Source: Thuidium tamariscinum (lineage: Eukaryota > Streptophyta > Bryopsida > Hypnales > Thuidiaceae). Taken from it: 64,000 nt of DNA. Position 1 is the first letter of the stretch. Each line of letters starts with the position of its first letter. Both the position numbers and the translations under genes were made by a program. The stretch lies in NCBI GenBank assembly GCA_947034885.2, contig OX344758.2:17201067-17265066 (forward strand), in the 5' to 3' direction. Under the pieces are notes generated by a model that was not told the origin of the DNA, made no database searches, and saw nothing but the letters and a program-made list of their open reading frames with translations. Shown here piece by piece: positions 12,372-24,922 of the stretch.

Positions 12372-12706
12372 GATGGTCGAATGTTTGATGGAAATGGCTT
12401 CAATTCTTGTGTGTCATGCCCTTGTTAATAGAAATTTTCGCGACAATTTTACAGTTCGAGGAACTCGTGTGTCGGTAATTGAGTAGCCACGGGTCTAATT
12501 GGCTCTAGATAGAATCGATTGCGAGGCACTTAGAACCTTGATTTGTACTTCATTTGAAGAGTTGCCACCCCGGATGTTGGGGAAAGAATGGATAATATGT
12601 GGAGGTGTTGAATTCAGGTGAAGCGGGCGAGGAGCACGGGGGATTCCTCTTCGTACTAACCTTGAGCGCAAGACTGCGCGCACTCCAGCAGTAGAAGGAT
12701 CGTGCC

Positions 12707-15700
12707 ATGAGTCCAAGGACGTCCAGGAGATTTTTCGGCTCAGATGACGTTCCGCGGTTGCCCTTGCGAAAGCGGCCTGGAAATTGGCTAACACCACCTG
12801 CGTCTGCTGTAAGCTGCGCGGGGACTTCATCTTGCATTCAAGTGGCACTACCGGGTTCTGCATTGGTCAAGGATGATCGTGGGGCCGGTACCGAATCTAT
12901 TCGCAAGAAGACGAAATATGCCAGGCTCGTCGTCGGGGTGGACGAGGAGCAGCAAGTCACTCGGGACCTTTGTGCCAGTTTCTTGAACGTGGAGTCCACG
13001 GAGTTCGGTAGTGTCGAGCCCTGGAGGAGCACCAGCAATTCTCCCAATAGTATGGATCCACAACAGAGCGGCACGACTTCGGAAGAGGATCTGAAGACAC
13101 GGGATGCTATTGACAACGACTCCACAGATACAGTCCGAAGTGCGGCTGAGCTGTTGACGCAGCTGATATGCGAGAGAAACGCTGGAAGCAGCAATGGCCA
13201 ATTGCAAGGTCCAGGTGGTCCGAATTCCCAAGACCCTCAGCGGGAAGCCTTGGATCAACCAATTCGCTGGGGGGTCAGGAAGAAGGTCTCGTATGAGAGT
13301 AGGAGAAGTGTGGACTCCTGCGATCTTGGCGTCTGCACTGGTTTAACACGCAAATTATCCCATGATCAAGAGAAGCCCGCTGCCAGAACGCCCGACCAGA
13401 ACGCTTTTCACAGTCCCGTCGCGAGCTGGGATCCATCATCGCCCAATATTAATTTCCCTGCCTCCCCGGACCTTCACCAAGACCGGAGGTCATCCGGAGA
13501 TGGCGTTGCGAGTTCCATTCTTCATTCGCCGGGGTTGAGTTTTCAAGAACCAAGATCTGAGAGGCAGAAAAAACTACCTCCGATGACGCTGATCTGTCCA
13601 GGAAACATTCTGAAGTTGCCGAAAGAAATGCAGGGTCGATGGTCTTGTGAGAGGTTCGTGGAAGTGCCAGTTTGGGTCCTTTGAACTGCTGGTCGATTCC
13701 GTCCCCTTTGTCACGAGTGATTCTGTTCGGAGAGCTTGCGTCGTGATTAGATTAGCAAAGAACGCTTCTCTGTTCATTAGATTTCTAATTAAGAGATTTC
13801 CATTCGGATGTGCTCATGCCAGTTACTTAGATTAAGTAAACCATCGAATGTTTCCATCGTCCTAGATCAGCTAATTCATAATTTGGTCGCGGGAGAAAAG
13901 TCTACTTGTAACGAGGCTACCCAGTCCGTGAGGTATTCAATGTTACTTAGTTCCCCAGAGAATTGACTCATTAAGCCAGCTGAAAACCTTGAAGGGATAA
14001 CAGTGAACGCATTTTGGAGAATAAGTTGATAGTACTACGCCTTGCTGGGCAGTGGGCACTAGTTTGCTGCTACATGATTTTCACTGGTCTTTTCTTAAGT
14101 AGCGGGTCTTACTGTGATCCATATCCTTTGGGCTATGGTGCCACATTACCTTTCGAAATGATCACCTGAGGGGGGATCTGTATCTCAAGGTACCAGTGGA
14201 AATGAGATATGTTTTGTTCTACATCCTAAGTGAATATATATTTTGGCAGGTACAAAATCGCCCAGCTGAAGCTCATCGAAATCATGCAGGAGCGAAAGAC
14301 TGCCCCGGGAAGACCCATTCTGAGACCTGCGTTACGTGAGGAAGCACGAAAACACATCGGCGACACTGGATTGCTTGATCACCTCTTGAAACACATGACG
14401 GATACAGTAGTGAATACCGGTGAACGTTTTCGTCGCAGACACAACTCGGAGGGGGCCATGGAATATTGGCTTGAGCATGCCAGCCTGATGGAATTGCGAA
14501 AAGCAGCTGGAGTCGAGGATCCGTCATGGATTCCTCCGGCAGGATGGAAAGTGGGGGACCAGCTACCCGACCGAAACTGGCAATTGACTCGTGGCATGAC
14601 TTCCGCCGAAGCCGCTGAGATGAAGAAACTGAAGGAGACAGTGGAGAGACTGCGAAGGTATGTATACGGGTCCCCACCATTCTTTCTGGTGCTGTCACTC
14701 TGTGATATCGAATTATCAAGTGACAACTTGGAGGTGTGATTCAGTGAAATGAAGGTTCTTTGTGGGAGTATCACCGTTTCCAGCCAGAGGGGTGCGTTAC
14801 CCATCCTAAGTACTTCCTACGACGATCGGTTAGGTGTGCCTGAAAGAGCCGAAGAGGAAGCGAATCTGATTCAGGTGAGAATGGTGATGTGAATGGTTGA
14901 TTCATAAATTGAGCTTGCTTGATATCGTGGTCCTAATATCCTTTTGAACCAGTTGATTACGTCCAGATGTGTAATTCGGTTCAGATTCACTGCTTTGAGT
15001 CTTTGACATCTCTTCCAATTAATATTCTTGAACTGAGATACTCTTGTGCAATCTCTTGGATTAAGGTTGCTTCATATATACTGATCGGTTCAGCAGACGG
15101 AGCCTGAACCAGCCCTCTGTGAAATTCAAGTCATGATGCGAGGCATTTGATAACAGAACACTACACTCTCTTGGCAGGGCCGGATTAGAGGGGACATGAT
15201 TCATTTCAAAAGCGACATGAGGAGTATGGAGCAGCCATCTCATCAGGAACTCAAATCAGGGTGAGAATGCACCCAGGAGCAGTAGGCACTGATTCGACAG
15301 TAGCAAGATTCCAACGTTCTGAACATCATCAGACTAGGGACCAGTCCTTGTCAGGAACATCTAACATGTGACCTAGAATTTGTGCATATGAGCACAGTAT
15401 CGGATAGAGAATAGCTCTTTGATTAATTGGCTTTCACGCCCGTAGTATTTGCCGGTGCACAACTAAGATCAACGAAATTTCCATTTTCTATTGATGTTTC
15501 CCATTTCTGTGTACTGACTCCGAGATCGAAACGTCGTGAAATGGCAGCGCTAACATGGGCATCACTATGGAGAGGTCTCGAAGTCTCGAGAGTGCAGTGC
15601 CAAAGACACTTGAGGTACGAGGTTTCATCAATGTTGAACATGCTCCTATTTTGTCCTAGCCTTAGTACCTTAGGGAAAACATGTAAGTGCATGGTCGTTT

Positions 15701-17020
15701 GGAATAAATTCTAGTTTTCTCCCTACATTCATTATGCAAATGATCTGATGCCAGGTGACAACCCAGAATATATAGTGCACATCATTGTGGAATTGTGTGT
15801 CGACAGGATAGAAAACCACTGAACGAAATTGGTTCGCCGTCTGGCAACCAAGATGACCTGGAAAGTCAGCTCCAAGATGTCCAAAAGACGGTTGCTATGA
15901 TGCAGGTAGATTGTTCATTGAGTTATCTTTTCGCATGGCTTCAGCTCGAAAACTCTATAACTTACATTACAATGTGAAAAGAGGCCAGAAAAAGTATTCA
16001 GAGACGCAATTATTAAGTGAAAATCTGTTAGTTTGCAAGTCCTATTCCATTGTTTCTGTGACGTACGTCTCCTGAACTTTAAGGACACAAATTGCTGGAT
16101 TACATATACTGCAGGCGGACGTCAGCCACGTCATAAATTTACTTGGAATCGTGCCACCAATAAAGGCTAAACCGATGAGATATCCACTTGATCATGGAAA
16201 CGCTCTGCCCCTCGTGCTCTCAGAGGGTGATGAAACCGGCAGCATCACTCACAGGTCACCTGAATTTCAACCTCCAGATACCTCGAAGCCGGTAATCCAC
16301 GCCTTCGTCATTCTAAAGCAGGATGCTCCTATGAGACAGTGTTCGAATGCAGAACGTAGCAGTAACGGCGGTATTAGGGTAGGGAATTCGGCTCCATACA
16401 CAGACGGACTTTCACAGGCTCTCTCGAACTACAATCTTGTGAACCAACCAGATCAATTATCAGCTCATTCTAATGAGAAAAAGAAATACTCGGAGAGCAC
16501 GACGATAAAACACGACTGTGGGCCGCCTGTCACGGTTCTTAGTCGAGCGCAGAATTCCAAGCCCATGTTTACAAGCCGGTCCACAGGATTCACCATTTGC
16601 CGCCCGCCGGGAAGTTTTCTATGGCCCAGCATGCAGAACGTCACTCAAGTCCTCCCGACGAACAATCCTTCCTTGTCTACGCGGGAGCAAACAGTGGATT
16701 TACGGGTACTCGAAGGTGGCTCTGGGGATCTTTCCTCGGGGATACCGATGTCTTTACCGATGGCCCCTGTAAACCATTCCATCAGGTCTATTGCCGAATC
16801 GAAAGTCGCCGCGACCATGGCGACGATGTTTGGTTGTATGGCCATGGCACCTCAGTTTTCTTTGCCAACGCTACCTATGATGACCAGCGAAGTCGACATG
16901 GCCAGAAGCAATTTGGGGCAATGCAGCTTCTTAGGCGCGGAACAATCCAACCCAGCTCTCTCCCTGTCGTTGTCTCTTTCAGTATCTCCCCATGGCATCA
17001 GTCCTGCTGGGCACCAATAA
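12707..17020 (+). CDS. DYAD: DYAD/SWI1/AMEIOTIC1-like meiotic regulator, seven exons
   Basis: Likely nuclear protein of about 867 residues acting in meiotic entry and sister-chromatid cohesion, the known role of this family. My exon model is 12707-13653, 14250-14657, 14811-14874, 15178-15260, 15525-15621, 15807-15905 and 16115-17020; all phases agree. The fifth exon's acceptor is uncertain (an alternative AG lies upstream). An in-frame TAG 15 bases upstream supports the ATG. Residues about 316-420 carry the plant reproductive winged-helix domain: RYKIAQLKLIEIM, GDTGLLDHLLKHM, RFRRRHNSEGAMEYWLE and DPSWIPPAGWK blocks. A coiled-coil-like stretch (LESQLQDVQKTVAMMQ) follows. Residues about 724-738 read GFTICRPPGSFLWPS, the C-terminal motif typical of SWI1/AM1, which separates it from MMD1/MS1 proteins with PHD fingers. 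The long first exon (315 codons) shows no recognised domain. A decayed partial copy lies at 33.3-35.2 kb. Confidence 0.85.
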
Positions 17021-18118
17021 AAGTCTCTCTGACGGATGTGAGCGCAACTATCATCATGCAGTACCCTTGTCACAGGTACATCGATCTGGTGAATGATTGT
17101 GCATCAGACTGTTGGTCTTCTCTGCATGTAGATACGTCCATTGCTTTTTCTTAGTCTGTTCTTTCTGTAGTCTTTTATTCTCTCTATTTCGCTCATGCAA
17201 ACCACCCTGTGATGAAGTGGATCGGAAGAACTAGCACTCTTTATTGAAATTTGTTGTCATTTCCTTTTATTACTGAACATGATCCAGACTAGACATTGAA
17301 TGAAAGACACTCTTCATATGAAGTTCAAAGACTGAGGGACTGTGGATGTAACGTCGCAAGTGTACCCAGATCGAGATTGATAAGTGCAGTCTAGTTCAAT
17401 GGGTCACGAGTGAAAATATCGACTGAGAAACATTACTGGACTATTTTGGAATCCTATTATTTGACAAATTTTCTTACTCTCCAGGGATGATGTTATTTTT
17501 GTTTGTACTTTTATCTTAGTTGAAAAGCTGCCTAATTGCCTCCTGATGCCTCTTGAATGAAAGTGGAACCTAGAAGTTGTGAATTTATGTTCAGCCCTTG
17601 CACCATAGATTTAGGCTTAATATCCATGTTAAAATCAAGTCGCTGATTCCATCGCTTCCGTTCTTCCGTGTTCTGTTTGTCTCCGAAAACGTACGCATTA
17701 ATTCTTCGTGATCAGTTTCAAAGCTTTCCTTCGCTCCGGGATACCAACTGCTGTCAACTCCCTCAGAAATCTAGGTTATTAATCTCATGAATGCTTCTGG
17801 TTTCTATATTTTGACACTGATGCACATGTCATCAGTGAAATTTCATATCTAGGTTGTGGAACTGGTAAATGGCTAGTGCCTATTTTTACATTCCCCTCGT
17901 TTTTTGCCCAAAAAGTGCTTTGTTGAACATTTTGCAACAAGAATCTACATCTTAAGATCTTGCATAAGATCCCGCTGGAATGATCCTTCCGTGAACCCAA
18001 ATATCATCTTGAATGCCTAAACCTCAGAGGTCCGTCATCGTGAGTGTCGTGCACATGGATTCTTTCTTAAAACCCTGACCCTGGACAGCAACACCGTCCC
18101 CGATCGTCTCTTCCACCT
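17021..18118. other. 3' flank shared by two convergent genes
   Basis: This holds the probable 3' untranslated region of the DYAD-like gene and that of the GULLO-like gene. Part of it (about 17075-17630) is conserved in the decayed copy at 34680-35215, which supports the idea that it is transcribed or at least was part of the duplicated locus. An 8-bp inverted repeat CACTGATG/CATCAGTG lies near 17816-17838. Confidence 0.55.
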
Positions 18119-20078
18119 TCAGAGTTCATCGTGCCTCGCCCCCGCTCCAACCACCACCTTACAAATCTTGTACTCCGGAAACACAGGCGACGCCACACAC
18201 GCATGCCTCTCCGCACAGTGCTCGTCGTCCTCGCAGAAACACCAATGCTCCAACGTACACAACTTCCCATACTCCGGCCCTCTCCTCTTCAAAATCATCT
18301 CAAAAAGCTCCGGCTCAAACACCCTCTCCGGGTCATGCTTCTCCTGCAACTTTGCCATCCTCTCAAAGCTCTCCTTCGGGAAGTTCTCTCTCACATGGCA
18401 CATTGGATGCCTAAAAATCCTCTCATAGTTCTGCCCATACGACGGCCGTCCTTTATACTTGCACAAACTCAACCGCTCAATCGTCTCCCACACGGAGGCG
18501 TGTTCCTCGGCGTCCTTGCGGACGTCGTGGAGTACCATTGCACGTAAACCACGTCTTCACTACCCGTGCTGGTGGAGAGAGGGGAGGAGGTTCCGGAGCC
18601 GAAGCGGAGCAAGAAGGGACCAGGTAAGCAAGACTTTCCACCTCCAGGGATGCGGGATGAAACTTCCGAAAGCTCCGAGAGGATGATGCGTTTGACGTCG
18701 TGGACCCAAGAGGACAAGAGGGAGCGTTTGATGGCAAACTCAGCGGAGGGGACCGTGATGCCGGCGTGGTGAGGGTCGAAGAAACAGTTGGGGGAGCACT
18801 CGGGAGAGGGGGACGCGGTTGGTGGGGAGAGAGGCGTGCGTGGTGGGGTGGTGGTTGCTGTCGAGGAAAATGGGGAGGCGCATTCCCGATTGTGCCACGC
18901 TGCATGCCGCTGCAAACGGGAGAGAAGCGGGACAGGATTAGCATGCAAACAGAATCTTCAAACACGAAATGGAAAATTTGAAAGAGGGCGATGAGCGAGG
19001 ATTAGCTTACACTCACCTGCATTCAAACCATCCGCGGCCTCCGAGTCGTCCGCCACATCATTCTGCCAAGCCGCATGCAATTCACTCACCGCCCTCGCAA
19101 CTTCCCCTCCAATTCCTCCCATCAACACATTTGTCCCATTCACATCAAGCGCCGGCACCCCTTCCTCTCCCTCTCCCTCCTTCACAGTCTTATACAAAAT
19201 GCTTCTATAAATCCCAAGATCTGGTCGCCACAACGTCATCATAAACTTCGTCTCTTGTCTCATAACCCTCTCCAACTCCACCACCATCCCCGCATCATCT
19301 AAATCATCTCTCACTTCCACTTCTGTCCTCGACCACGGCCCCAGCTGAAACGTCACCTCCGTCACCACTCCGATCAACCCAGTCCCCCAAGTAAGCCCTT
19401 TCCTTCCTCTGTTCCCACATCACTCACCACCACTTCCCCCTTGGCGTTCACCCACTTGAGCTTCGTCATGATTTCAGCAAGAGAGGAGCCTGCGCCGTGC
19501 GAGGAGGCGGAGATCACGCCCCCGACGGTGAGATTCGCGTACGCAGAGGGCGCGCCTACCAGTACCGACATGTGGTTTGCTTCTGCCGCTTCTAAAAGAC
19601 TCAGCAGCGTCATGCCCGCTTCGACTGTGAGCTGGTGAGCATCCTTATTGACGTCCACCACGCGGTTCATTCTGAGGAGGAGCAAACTGATTGCTGTAAC
19701 GGATCCATGATGATCCTCTGCGGGTTCCTTCTTCCCGTCGAATCCGAATTCCAGCTTGGTGCTGGCGCCTTTCCCTGGGCAGACGAATCCTGACGGTGAG
19801 TGCATCCCAGGTCGCGTGGCGCGGATCTTCACTAGGGTGCCCTTGCTCGTGTACTCCTTGATTACGGAGCTGATTTCGGCGGTGCTTGTCAAGGTGATAT
19901 GCAGATCTGAAGTGCATTTGAAGAAGGTGGAAGCCGCGTAGAGCGTCGTGCTGGTGTCGCGGTGCGTCATGCACTCACTCACAATTGGGTCCTCGGCTTG
20001 CGCCACCACCGGGACTGACAAGAGGTGCAGCAGTACCACTGAGATTGCGAATACCATCAACGCAGCTTTTCGAGACAT
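18119..20078 (-). CDS. GULLO: L-gulonolactone-oxidase-like FAD enzyme, apparently frameshifted
   Basis: Plant GULLO-type aldonolactone oxidoreductase, expected to oxidise an aldono-lactone using FAD in the secretory pathway or apoplast (ascorbate-related). It has two exons: 20078-19017 and 18909-18119, with a 107-bp intron bearing a good GTGAGT donor and TTTGCAG acceptor. Residues 1-28 are a signal peptide (MSRKAALMVFAISVVLLHLL start). A PCMH-type FAD domain follows (LTVEAGMTLLSLLEAA, VGGVISASSHGAGSS). The C-terminus has the Cys-rich GULLO tail (CTLEHWCFCEDDEHC). The frame must shift three times to keep family similarity: near 19378-19382 (one base missing), 18790-18815 (one extra) and 18537-18541 (one missing). 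The net sum restores the frame and splice phase and gives about 617 residues, near family size. There are no internal stops otherwise. It is either a young pseudogene or an assembly with homopolymer errors; I cannot tell. Confidence 0.75.
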
Positions 20079-20937
20079 TTCGCTCCAAATTATGACTGTA
20101 ATCACACTCGGGCAGCTGTGAATCAAGACACACTCAAGCTAGCTTGTTCTACAGCTGTAAATCAAACCACTCTCGGTGTGCAGCTGCGAATCTGCACTCT
20201 AATTATGCAAATGTGTTCAATCTTACACTTAATTTATACAGGAGCTTCTTGCTGGAATGCAAATCTGGGATGCAAATTCACGTGACTCTGGTAACGATAT
20301 ACAAATTGGCAGGGCATAGAAAGCAGCTGGTTAGTCTGAGCTAGCGTAGCGGATTGACTTCATCGAACTCATGGGAACTCAACCATGGTTTAGACTTAGG
20401 AAAAGGATTAAAAACCTAGAAGACGTTCGATTGTTGTCCAAAAAGCCTTGATTCGAGATGGTTTCTTGTCAGGTTTTTTTTGGTCCGAGAGGGATCTTAT
20501 CGATGAGTAATGTTTTTTCTATTGAGACTTTTCTTCGGATGCGGATTGTGCGACAAATGCTAATGATTTGCATTGAGGATGTGCCTCACTAGTGGATACC
20601 GTAACTGAATAGCAGGCTGCAGCTGACGTCGAAGTGTCAACTGTAGCCAACTGAATGACGACGATGGAGTAGGGAATTGCAAAGCAGACAAAGTTATCAA
20701 GAATAATCGCTGGTTAGGACCATGGGCAGTTAGGTTGGTCTTGAAGACTTGATCTACTTTGCAATTAGCAGACGTAATATCAATGCCCTAGAGTTGAAGA
20801 ATTTGACTTCTCCAATTGCTTAATCAATCAAAACATGTCACAACAACAAAAGTCTTGTGCATTTAGATTATGTTAGGTGGATATGCACTACTTAGTCAAA
20901 AGCACTTGGTAGAAGTACTGTAGAGATTTTTCTGAGC
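20079..20937. other. upstream region of the GULLO-like gene
   Basis: Sequence of intermediate composition grading into AT-rich spacer. It probably contains the promoter. I see no unambiguous TATA box or conserved element. Confidence 0.4.
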
Positions 20938-21475
20938 TTTTTCTTCTTGCCAAACCAATGAAGTTTCTCCTTCATTACCACCCTATTGAAAATTTGCACA
21001 AGGCAAGCAATGAGCATTATCAATCTTAATCCACCTCTCCTTCACCAATCAAAACATGCCACTATGGCAAAACTCTCCAACATTGACATTATGATATACT
21101 ATGGCTAGTTGAAAAATGAGACTCTCACTCAAAATGAAAAAATCCGTTTGCTTCCATTCTCTGTGTCCTATTTTTCTACATGTCTTTGGGCCCATTTAAC
21201 CTAGACTTTTCTTCTTGCCAAACCAATGAAATTTCTACTTCATTACCACCAAGGCTATTGAAAATTTGCACAAGGCAAGCAATGAGCATTATTAGTCTTA
21301 ATCCGCCTCTCCTTTACCAATTGAAACATGCCACAATGGCAAAACTCTCTGACATTGACATTATAATATACTATAGCTACTAGTTGAAAATTTGACTTTT
21401 CTTCAAAATGAAGAAATCCATTGATTCTGTTCTTTGTGTATTGTTTTCTACATGTCTTTGGGCCCTTTCACTTAC
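20938..21475 (+). repeat. 268-bp tandem duplication
   Basis: Two diverged direct units of about 268 bp start near 20938 and 21206. They share blocks such as CTTCTTGCCAAACCAATGAA, AAAATTTGCACAAGGCAAGC and CTACATGTCTTTGGGCCC. Small indels and scattered substitutions suggest an older event than the 62-bp duplication at 6113. Confidence 0.8.
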
Positions 21476-21540
21476 TTATGATTTATAAAAAGATTGAGCC
21501 AATCATCATAGTTACAAGCCTAGGCATATAGTGGCTTTAA

Positions 21541-21746
21541 TCTTTTAACAATTTTTGTTCGACATTTTACAAAGAATCTTTCTATGTAGGAGACAAGTGC
21601 TATTATTCATCCTTAGAATTTTGTGCAAAAAGTAGAGAACTTGCACACATGTTTGTCCTTGAATGAGTACTTTTTTTTTAAAGCAAATAATGTCACACAA
21701 CAAGAAAAAGGATGATTTCTTTAGTCATTAGATAAGTATTTAAGGG
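21541..21746 (+). mobile_element. TTAA-flanked MITE (CTCTTRAA-end family)
   Basis: The 206-bp element is bounded by TTAA at 21537-21540 and 21747-21750. It ends AAGGG and aligns internally with 24464-24643 and 4465-4671 (shared AAAGAATCTTTC and ATTCATCCTTAG blocks). It is non-coding. Confidence 0.6.
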
Positions 21747-21750
21747 TTAA

Positions 21751-23612
21751 AAAAATGAGTCAATACACATGATATAGTTTAACAATGAGGCAAGAGTCCC
21801 TTGTTCATCTTTGAAAAGGAGACTTTTATAATGAACAAAATTGTTTGATACAATTCATGGATCAATCCAAATAATCTTTGATTAATTGATAAGTCCTTTG
21901 CACACATTTAGGGAAGCATAATATCTCTCCAACGTGGAAAAGATTATTGCCTCAATTTATAATATTTTGGCAAATGTGAGTCAACTCCAATGAATGCCTA
22001 AGTGCCTAAACTTTTCCAAGTGTGTTTTTCCTATGAAAAAAATAATTCGGGTATATTTATTTCCAATGAAGAAAATTTCTTTTTTTAATAAAAATTTAAC
22101 AACATGTATGTTTAAAGAGCTTTTTTATTAGTGTCCATACTAATCTTGAACATGAAATTGCATAGCATTTACTAAATCATAATTTAAAATATATAAATTT
22201 TCTATTTTTCATATATTATCTTTCACTGTGTAATGTTTGAGAAATTTGAACATAAGAGTTTTTTGGAATTTGAGGTGACATAAACAACTTGAAATTATGT
22301 TAGCACACTAAAATGCACTTTTCCAAACCTTGAATTCAAATGAAGAGCTATGAAACTTATTACACAATTCAACTTACAATTGTTGAAATACAATTTCTTT
22401 TTATAAATCAAAATTGCAAATAACTCCAAATCTAACACTTTAAGTGACTATATATGGTTGCTCAAGCCGTTAGGGGTTGAGTCTAGATGGGAGTTAGAAA
22501 GTTAGTTCAAGGAAAAATAATCTTGTATAATGCCTTATGCAATGTCTCCACTCTTTCACTAGGAATAAGCCTAACCTGGGCTAGGATTGGCCTAAGCTTG
22601 AATTTGACATCCACTTATCAAAGGATTCTTTGTCGTGACATATTTTGGATGTTTGATTTGGTTTAGGAAGTCAATTAGGAAGTAGTGGTACTAGGATATA
22701 GGCATTATTTGTGGAGCAGAGGATGTCAAGGAAGAGTGGATAGTGACAACAATTTGAAATGCAATTTTAAGATTCATGAAAGTAAGGAAGAAGTATCCAT
22801 AGTCAATCACTTAAGTGATTTTCAAGCAAATCGTGAGCAATATGACAAAAGTAAAATTTTGTCCATGTAAGAAAATAGGAAATATAAAGATTGCAACTTT
22901 TTTAGAATTTCATTTCCAAAATTGAAATCACTGTGATTTTTGGAAGCCAAAAAGTTATGTAGACTAATAGCCAATGTGTAGACTCTTCTAATTTCAATCA
23001 TAGACTAACTATGTACTTTTCTACTTCCTACTTCCTACTTTCTTACTCACTACTTTGGGACATGGGTCATGATCTATTTAGCCCAACCTTGAAAAATAGG
23101 ATTTAAAAACAAATTCACAATTTTAGTTGGAAATATATTTCAATCTTAGTTGAAAATAGAATGATACACCCTAATGGGTCTTTGGTTGAAAATGGATACT
23201 TCTACCTTAAATGGAGATGAGAGAGACTCTTTTTCCAATTAATTTTTTTAAGTATAAGTGAACACTTTGAAAGCAACTCTTTACAATGTATATTCTTCAA
23301 AGGATAATCTCAAAATGAAAAATCTTAAATGAAAAATCTTACTCTAATCAATAACCATTTTCTTTATCCCTATTTCCCTAACAATTCTAGCATTTATTTT
23401 TCAATATATTTTTTGTTGACCTAAACATTAACCACTATTAATGATAATTCTCAAAAATAAACCAAATAATTGCAAAATGTTGCTTGTACAATCTATAGAG
23501 CCAAAAATTTTGTTGTATAAAGTATAAAGATATCCTCAATTCTTTTTATACAACCAACCCTTCAATCACCCAATGTAGAGTTTAGGACCTATTAGCAATC
23601 TTAGGCTATAGA
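21751..23612. other. AT-rich intergenic spacer
   Basis: No supported gene or element end was found. Between 22950 and 23400 there are short internal repeats such as duplicated AAATGAAAAATCTTA, but nothing with a coding signature. Confidence 0.5.
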
Positions 23613-23658
23613 TTTTGGCAACTATATCCAACACAATTCATAGATATAGTTGCCAAAA
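23613..23658. repeat. perfect 16-bp hairpin
   Basis: TTTTGGCAACTATATC (23613-23628) is the exact reverse complement of 23643-23658, with a 14-base loop. The function is unknown. It is too short for a typical plant microRNA precursor, and it could be the remnant of a palindromic MITE. Confidence 0.7.
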
Positions 23659-24463
23659 TTTTTAGTCAATACATATTCATATACAATTATAGATAAACAA
23701 CTATCTTATGAAATTGGTTAAGTTGTAACTCAAGTATGTCCAAAACTTTCATCATCAATTATTTAGAGACCTCAAATGTAAAATACATGATACAGGTTGT
23801 AGGTTTGGTGACACTTTTGGACATATATACCTTATAGTTGCAAAGCAATACCATAACTTGCTAACAACTTTGGCACACAAACACTTAATAATTACTTGAA
23901 GTTTTGAAAACATAATTAGGCAAGAATAGAAGGAATTTATTAATTTTTAGACATCTTTTTGGAATACTATAAACAATCATGTTAATCTACAAAGCTTGTT
24001 ACCTCAAAAACTTGACAAATGTACTATAATATAAGATTTTGAAATGAACTTCATTAAATCACTTTGTATTGATTGAGCAACTCAAAATTGTAATTTTTAG
24101 TTGCTTAATCAATATATAAGGTAGAAGCACCAATTGCCAACTGCACCCAATATCCAAACTGCAAATTGAACAATTTCCAACCTTAGTTTAGAATCAAACT
24201 TGGAATGTGTTTTTCTTATCATTTTCAAGGCTGGAACCAATAAGGTTATGACATGTCTCAAAGTAGTGAGCAAAATTTATTGATCAAAATTAGAAGAGTA
24301 AAAGCATTGGCTACTAGTACAATGTACTTTTTGGCTCCCAAAATTCACAATTTCAATTTTGGAAATAAAAATTTCAAAATTTTGCTATCCCCATATTTCC
24401 TATTTATATGCAAAAAAATTTTGCAACCTCATAGTGTACATAATTTGCTCCAAATTTGCTTAA
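23659..24463. other. AT-rich intergenic spacer
   Basis: No supported gene, RNA or element end is visible. Confidence 0.5.
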
Positions 24464-24643
24464 CTCTTGAACGCTACCGTGGATGTTTGGCGTCTATGAA
24501 TGACAAAGAATCTTTCCTTGTAGGACAGAAGTATAACTTTTCATCCTCGATACTAGGGGTGGAAAGAGAAGCTCTTCTACAATACTTGGTCTTCCGGTAT
24601 CAAAGTGCATGATTTTCATGGCCACTAGTCCATCCTTCAAGGG
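24464..24643 (+). mobile_element. TTAA-flanked MITE (CTCTTGAACG/CCTTCAAGGG ends)
   Basis: The 180-bp element is bounded by TTAA at 24460-24463 and 24644-24647. The left end CTCTTGAACG and the reverse complement of the right end, CCCTTGAAGG, form an imperfect inverted repeat. This is the best-preserved copy of a family also seen at 4465, 21541 and, inverted, 47825. Confidence 0.7.
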
Positions 24644-24786
24644 TTAAATGATGATACCTAGTGCTACTACTTTAGTACATTGAAAGTAATTTTCAATGTA
24701 TTTAGGCATGTACATTTTTATTATTATTTTTCTGCCAAAGTTTCTAATAAGGTACGGTATAACTACTTGAATTATTCGAAGACAAC

Positions 24787-24922
24787 ACTCATATGGGTAC
24801 GATGAAGGGTCATTGCAAGAAACACTTGTCAATTTTGTTGCATTTTGCAACAATACTCATATGGGTACGATGAAGGGTCATTGCAAGAAACACTTGTTGA
24901 TTTTGTTGCGTTTTGCAACAGT
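24787..24922 (+). repeat. 68-bp duplication spanning a transposon left end
   Basis: The segment from about 24787 is repeated from 24855 with three or so changes. Each unit carries about 20 bp of host flank, the TGAA target site and the first roughly 45 bp of the element that ends at 25604. The element therefore has two adjacent left termini. Confidence 0.8.

Noticed and set aside
13654-14249. Reading the first DYAD exon to its in-frame stop at 13684 as a complete protein
   Set aside because: Splicing at 13653 to 14250 rebuilds the conserved RWSxERY block and keeps frame through the winged-helix domain.
16518-17154. Alternative plus-strand frames of 84 and 185 residues
   Set aside because: They are shadows of the last exon of the DYAD-like gene in another frame.
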